Part shown: piece by piece, positions 60,117 through 64,000 of the stretch
Position numbering within the stretch: position 1 is the first letter of the stretch
Layout of the letters: the number at the start of each line of letters is the position of its first letter
Assembly (NCBI GenBank): GCA_023105745.1
Contig: JALGQZ010000012.1
Coordinates: 42,339,852-42,403,851, forward strand
Length of the DNA: 64,000 bases
From: Austropuccinia psidii
Lineage: Eukaryota; Basidiomycota; Pucciniomycetes; Pucciniales; Sphaerophragmiaceae
Reading direction: 5' to 3'
The notes under the pieces: model-generated
What the model was told of the DNA's origin: nothing
The model's input: the letters and a program-made list of their open reading frames with translations, nothing else
The model's database searches: none
Made by a program: the position numbers and the translations under genes

Positions 60117-63100
60117 ACGTCTGGGTAAAATATCTGTAACTCAACCGTAAATAAGCTTGAATTGAGTTTTAGTATTTTATGTAAAAAAGTTGAAAATCCT
60201 CAAAACCTTAATTTAATTCACACCAAATTTGGTGTTAACCATCAATTTTTGTGTTAAAATTGGGGTGTTGTGTGTAATTTAGAAGCTATGAGGAATTGGA
60301 GTATTTTCAATTGAAATGTCAAGATGTGCGCGTGTATTACATAACTGAGCTGTAATTTTCATATGCGGTATCAATTACTTCACTTGTGTACTGTAAACCT
60401 CAATTGAATTTTATGTGTAAATTACAAGTGTATTACATGATGAGGAATTAAAAGAAAAAATAAATTGGAACAATTCATTCTGGGTGGAAAAAGGTACTCT
60501 AGCTCCAAGGGGGAGCCAGACACCCAAAATTCTTGCTGACAGGCGTGCAATGTCAAAATCCACGCAAACGTTCATCACTTTTGGCCTGGAATTGGGTCAC
60601 AGGGTCTGTGACTCAATTGATGATGAGGTTTTGATACCAACCAGGGCAGTTTTAACTGTTGCCAAAAGAGTAAAGCAATCTTAGTAAAAATAGTTTTAAC
60701 TGGCATCTATGTCTCTTACACACATTCCTATGTGTTCTGAAGGCACTAGACTAGGTATTACCATAGTAATGGCTGATTTAAGGGTCTAAAATGGCTAAAA
60801 TCAGCCCCTTTTTGGTCTAAACCAGGGTTCAATGATTCCATAATTGGCCTTTCTGTTGTCAGAGTGGTTTCCATGACTGACAAGAGTGAATTTTACTTTT
60901 TCGAGTAAGAAAATTGATGGCTATAAAAGAATTTCTTCTTTGCCCCACTTTTCTCTTCTTGTTAGAATCTTTTCCTTTTATAATTAGTTTAAACACTGTT
61001 AAACCAATGAATAAAAGATTCCACCCACCCTTTTTAAATCATTTTAAATATTTTAACCACTTGAAAAAATTATCATAATTGTTGTTTGTAACTCTTATGA
61101 TCATTTTTATCCCTTGAACCACCCCATAAGTGAATTAAAGCATCTTTCATCACTGTTAACTTTTTCACTTTGTTTCCAAACTCACTCTGGTCACTTTTGG
61201 GCCTGTTTTTTCTTTAAATATCTTTTTAAAGACTTTTTTCTTTAATTAATTTCTTGCAGTTCTTTTCTCTATCAATTCCAATTGAAATTTCTCTTGAAGA
61301 AATTTCTTTTGTAGCCTTAAACATCTCTTGTAGAGTATTTTTGGATATGTTTTTATTGTTTGTATAACAATAAATCTTTATAATAATCTTTTTTTAAACA
61401 ACAAAATTGGCTTGTTTTCTCTTAGAAATACTATTTCATACTATTTTTAATCATTTCTAACCTTATGAAAGCTTTGAGGACAGGAAAAGTACTTGATTTT
61501 TAATCAAATTCTCACATCCACACCTAACAATTCCTTTTCTGGAAGGGAAAAGGCCTCCTTTTATCCTAAAATGGGGTGAAAGGGCTTCTAGACCTTTTCA
61601 CGCAGAGGAAGTGAAGATTTTTCACTCTCAAGGACAGGCTTGTGGTTTGCAAGAGGCCTGTATATCCTGTATTGGGCTCAGATGTGGTTTTGAAACCACA
61701 TCTGGGAAATCTTCACCAATACAGGGTGAAAGTTTCATCTGGGGACCACACAGCTTAATTCTGACATGTATGACGTGTAGAATGCTGTACAGAATCTGTA
61801 TGGGACCCCAGTATGGAATGAACTATGAGGTATTGAAGTAAAAACAAGCTTCTTTGTCAGTTTGACACCTCATAATCATGGTTATGGGATATCATCCCAT
61901 GGTAAGGCTGTATTGGACAAACTATGGAATTTTGACCTTAAAACAGCCCCAAATTTGTCAGTTTTTGAGATATCAACCTCAAAATTGGATCTGTGTGTAG
62001 CCCTGTATTTGTTCTATACAAAGGTACCTCATTTTATATGGCTATAGTTCAATATTGCAAAGTTATGCCATGTACAAGATTTTTGTACATATGCGTGTTT
62101 TAGGCAAAAAGCTGTTTTGGGCTTGTTTGTGTAAGGTTTGACTATGAAACAATAAGTAACAAGTACCAATATTTTACTTATTGTACTATGAATGTATTTA
62201 TAAATAGAATAAATAAGATAAAAAATAATTATAATGATAAAGAATTATTATAATTATGGCCTAAAAATAATTATATTATTAAAGAAATATAATAATATGA
62301 TTTATATTTAAAAAAATAATATAGAAAAGAAATATATTAATATAAGATACTTAATATATCTAAAAGCACTTCATTATTGTTACCAAAAAATAATAAAGGT
62401 GTAAAAAATTGTTTTTTTATTAATAAAAAACAATAAATAACAATAATATTACTAATATTAAAGTTACAAATTAATATAAATACTATTTATTTTAATTAAA
62501 AAATTATTAAAGTAATAATAAAGAGAAAAATATTATTCTAAGAAGAAATAACCTACTTTTAATACTTAATATAATACTTTTGAATAATTTTACACCAAAA
62601 AATATAAATACAGCTTATTTAAATTGTATTTACAATAAAAATTAAGAGAAATTAAAATTTATCTTGATTTTACATGGATTTGAGGTTTTTAAGAGAAATG
62701 TAAACAAAACAATTAAATAATTGAAGTAATCAAGTCATGAATTATTATTAGAATAACGATGATCTTTGGTCTTTAATAATATAAGAGTTATATATATAAA
62801 GAATAAAGAAATTCCCTTTTTTTAATTATTTAATGTTTTGTAAGTGTCTGAGGGGAAAATATAGTAAAAAGAGCTCTATTTATAGTAAATACCTCCCTTA
62901 TAGAGTCCAGCAGGCTTCTAGTAGACGTGTACTGATGCTTTATACTAGAATTGATCAATATTTTAAGGTTTAATGATTATTACATCATGATCAAACCATC
63001 TTACCTCATTATTATGCCATTATTTAGAGTTATCACTGTAACATTAAGTTTTATGACGTCATAGGCTTGGCAGAAGCCTAAACTTTGTGGATTTCATTAG

Positions 63101-64000
63101 TATTAATCATAATCTAATAGTATTCATCTATTTTATCACTTATATGACTGTTAAGCTTAAAATAAGATTACAGTGAGTGATCATAAATGATCAATTTTAA
63201 GCTTAAAATAGCTATTCTGAGAGTGTATTCTGATAGCTTGGAGTTTCCTTATTAAACTGCCAAGAGCATTTCATTACATCATCAAAAGTCTATTTTTGAT
63301 GATTTTTCTTGTAACTCACTTTTCTGGCGAAATTTAATATTTTAAACTTCAAACCAGGATTTCAAGGGGTTATACCTTGAATATTGTAGAAAGAATTAAA
63401 TAATTATTCACAAATGAACTAGTAGAATATAACTATCTACTTATTTCTAAGTTTGAACCACTTTTACAACGAAGTGGTCAACAGCTCTATTGATTTTATT
63501 CAAGAATCAATTACAGGTTTTAACCTTTTTTATAGCTTGTAAAATGAAGTTCATATCTGTATTCTTACAGTAATTATATGCTGACTTTGTTCTGGGCTCA
63601 TCTCTCTATTTTGTATATTTCAAGAGATATCAGCTAAAAACCATGAATATATGCATTGACCAAAAAAATGCATATATTCAGCTTAATTCCTTAAGTATTG
63701 ACTTTAGGGATTAGCTTTATAATTGTTTTATTTGTAGATGTTTATTGAGAATCCAATGGTAGAATTCATTTCACATGTTTTTTCATTAGGTTCTGAAATA
63801 AATGAGGTTTTGTACCTTTTTTAAGATATTATTACTTATACTTCAGTAATTATTGACTTTTCAGATATGCCATAAAAGTGACATATGTGTATTTTACCAA
63901 GAGGAAGTTAATGGTGTAAATTATTTCACATGTTCATCCATTAGATTCTGAGTTAATTTAGATATTGTGCTTATTTATAGTATTTTACTAATTCTTTGAG
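60117..64000. other. AT-rich right flank without supported genes
   Basis: Short open frames only. One at 60484-60684 (66 codons, GTG or internal start) has somewhat higher CpG and protein-like composition but no recognised domain. 62150-62880 is extremely AT-rich. An imperfect ~155-bp duplication is visible at 63755-63965 (ATTTCACATG at 63768 and 63923). Confidence 0.4.
61666..61725. repeat. nested inverted repeat (hairpin)
   Basis: CAGATGTGGTTT (61679-61690) and AAACCACATCTG (61693-61704) form a perfect 12-bp stem with a 2-nt loop. CCTGTATTGG (61666-61675) and CCAATACAGG (61716-61725) form an outer 10-bp stem. No element ends or coding sequence were recognised next to it. Confidence 0.75.

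Noticed and set aside
62150..62880. Extremely AT-rich stretch that could be a mitochondrial insertion
   Set aside because: No mitochondrial gene, tRNA or rRNA could be recognised; simple AT-rich repeat sequence is enough to explain it.

Overview
This 64 kb window looks like repeat-dense, AT-rich, CpG-poor nuclear DNA of a basidiomycete, most likely a rust fungus. The retrotransposon proteins and the SNF2-like and Tnp2-like relics resemble families I associate with the myrtle rust Austropuccinia psidii. That assignment is recognition from memory, not a database result. I see no rRNA, tRNA, CRISPR array or bacterial-style operon.

Layout. 1-8.5 kb: heavily decayed coding-like sequence and satellite-like repeats, including an exact 40-bp array at 3705-4024. 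8.5-16.4 kb: three decayed spliced genes: an SNF2 ATPase relic (+), an unidentified relic (-) and a Tnp2/Plavaka-type transposase relic (+). 17.4-20.5 kb: short tandem repeats, then a solo ~2 kb LTR in inverted orientation. 23.5-26.1 kb: a small CpG-retaining island with the only plausible host genes, a putative secreted cysteine-rich protein (+) and an uncertain spliced gene (-). 26.2-27.1 kb: a Ty1/copia RNase H remnant.

28039-60116 is one large nested structure. The outer element has ~2 kb LTRs and a 1470-codon Gag-protease frame, now with five in-frame stops, but no reverse transcriptase or integrase; it is a non-autonomous Gag-only type. Each outer LTR has been split by an independent insertion of the same ~10 kb Ty3/gypsy chromovirus: an older decayed copy (28836-38984, TSD GGTGC) and a young, apparently intact copy (48297-58577, TSD GATTG). 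The young copy's LTRs differ at only two positions that I could find in 768 bp.

The chromovirus is the most interesting system here. Its gag and pol (protease, RT, RNase H, integrase, chromodomain) lie on the minus strand and are joined at a textbook -1 frameshift site. Its primer-binding region lacks a tRNA-type TGG but is complementary to 14 nt inside its own LTR, which suggests self-priming. On the opposite strand, tail-to-tail with pol, it carries a spliced gene for a ~396-residue protein with a perfect Zn(II)2Cys6 (GAL4-type) cysteine pattern. About 350 bp upstream of that gene is a 7-bp tandem array full of CCG/CGG triplets, the usual half-site of such proteins. This suggests a retrotransposon carrying its own DNA-binding regulator and a possible binding platform. 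In the older copy both the zinc cluster and the array have decayed.
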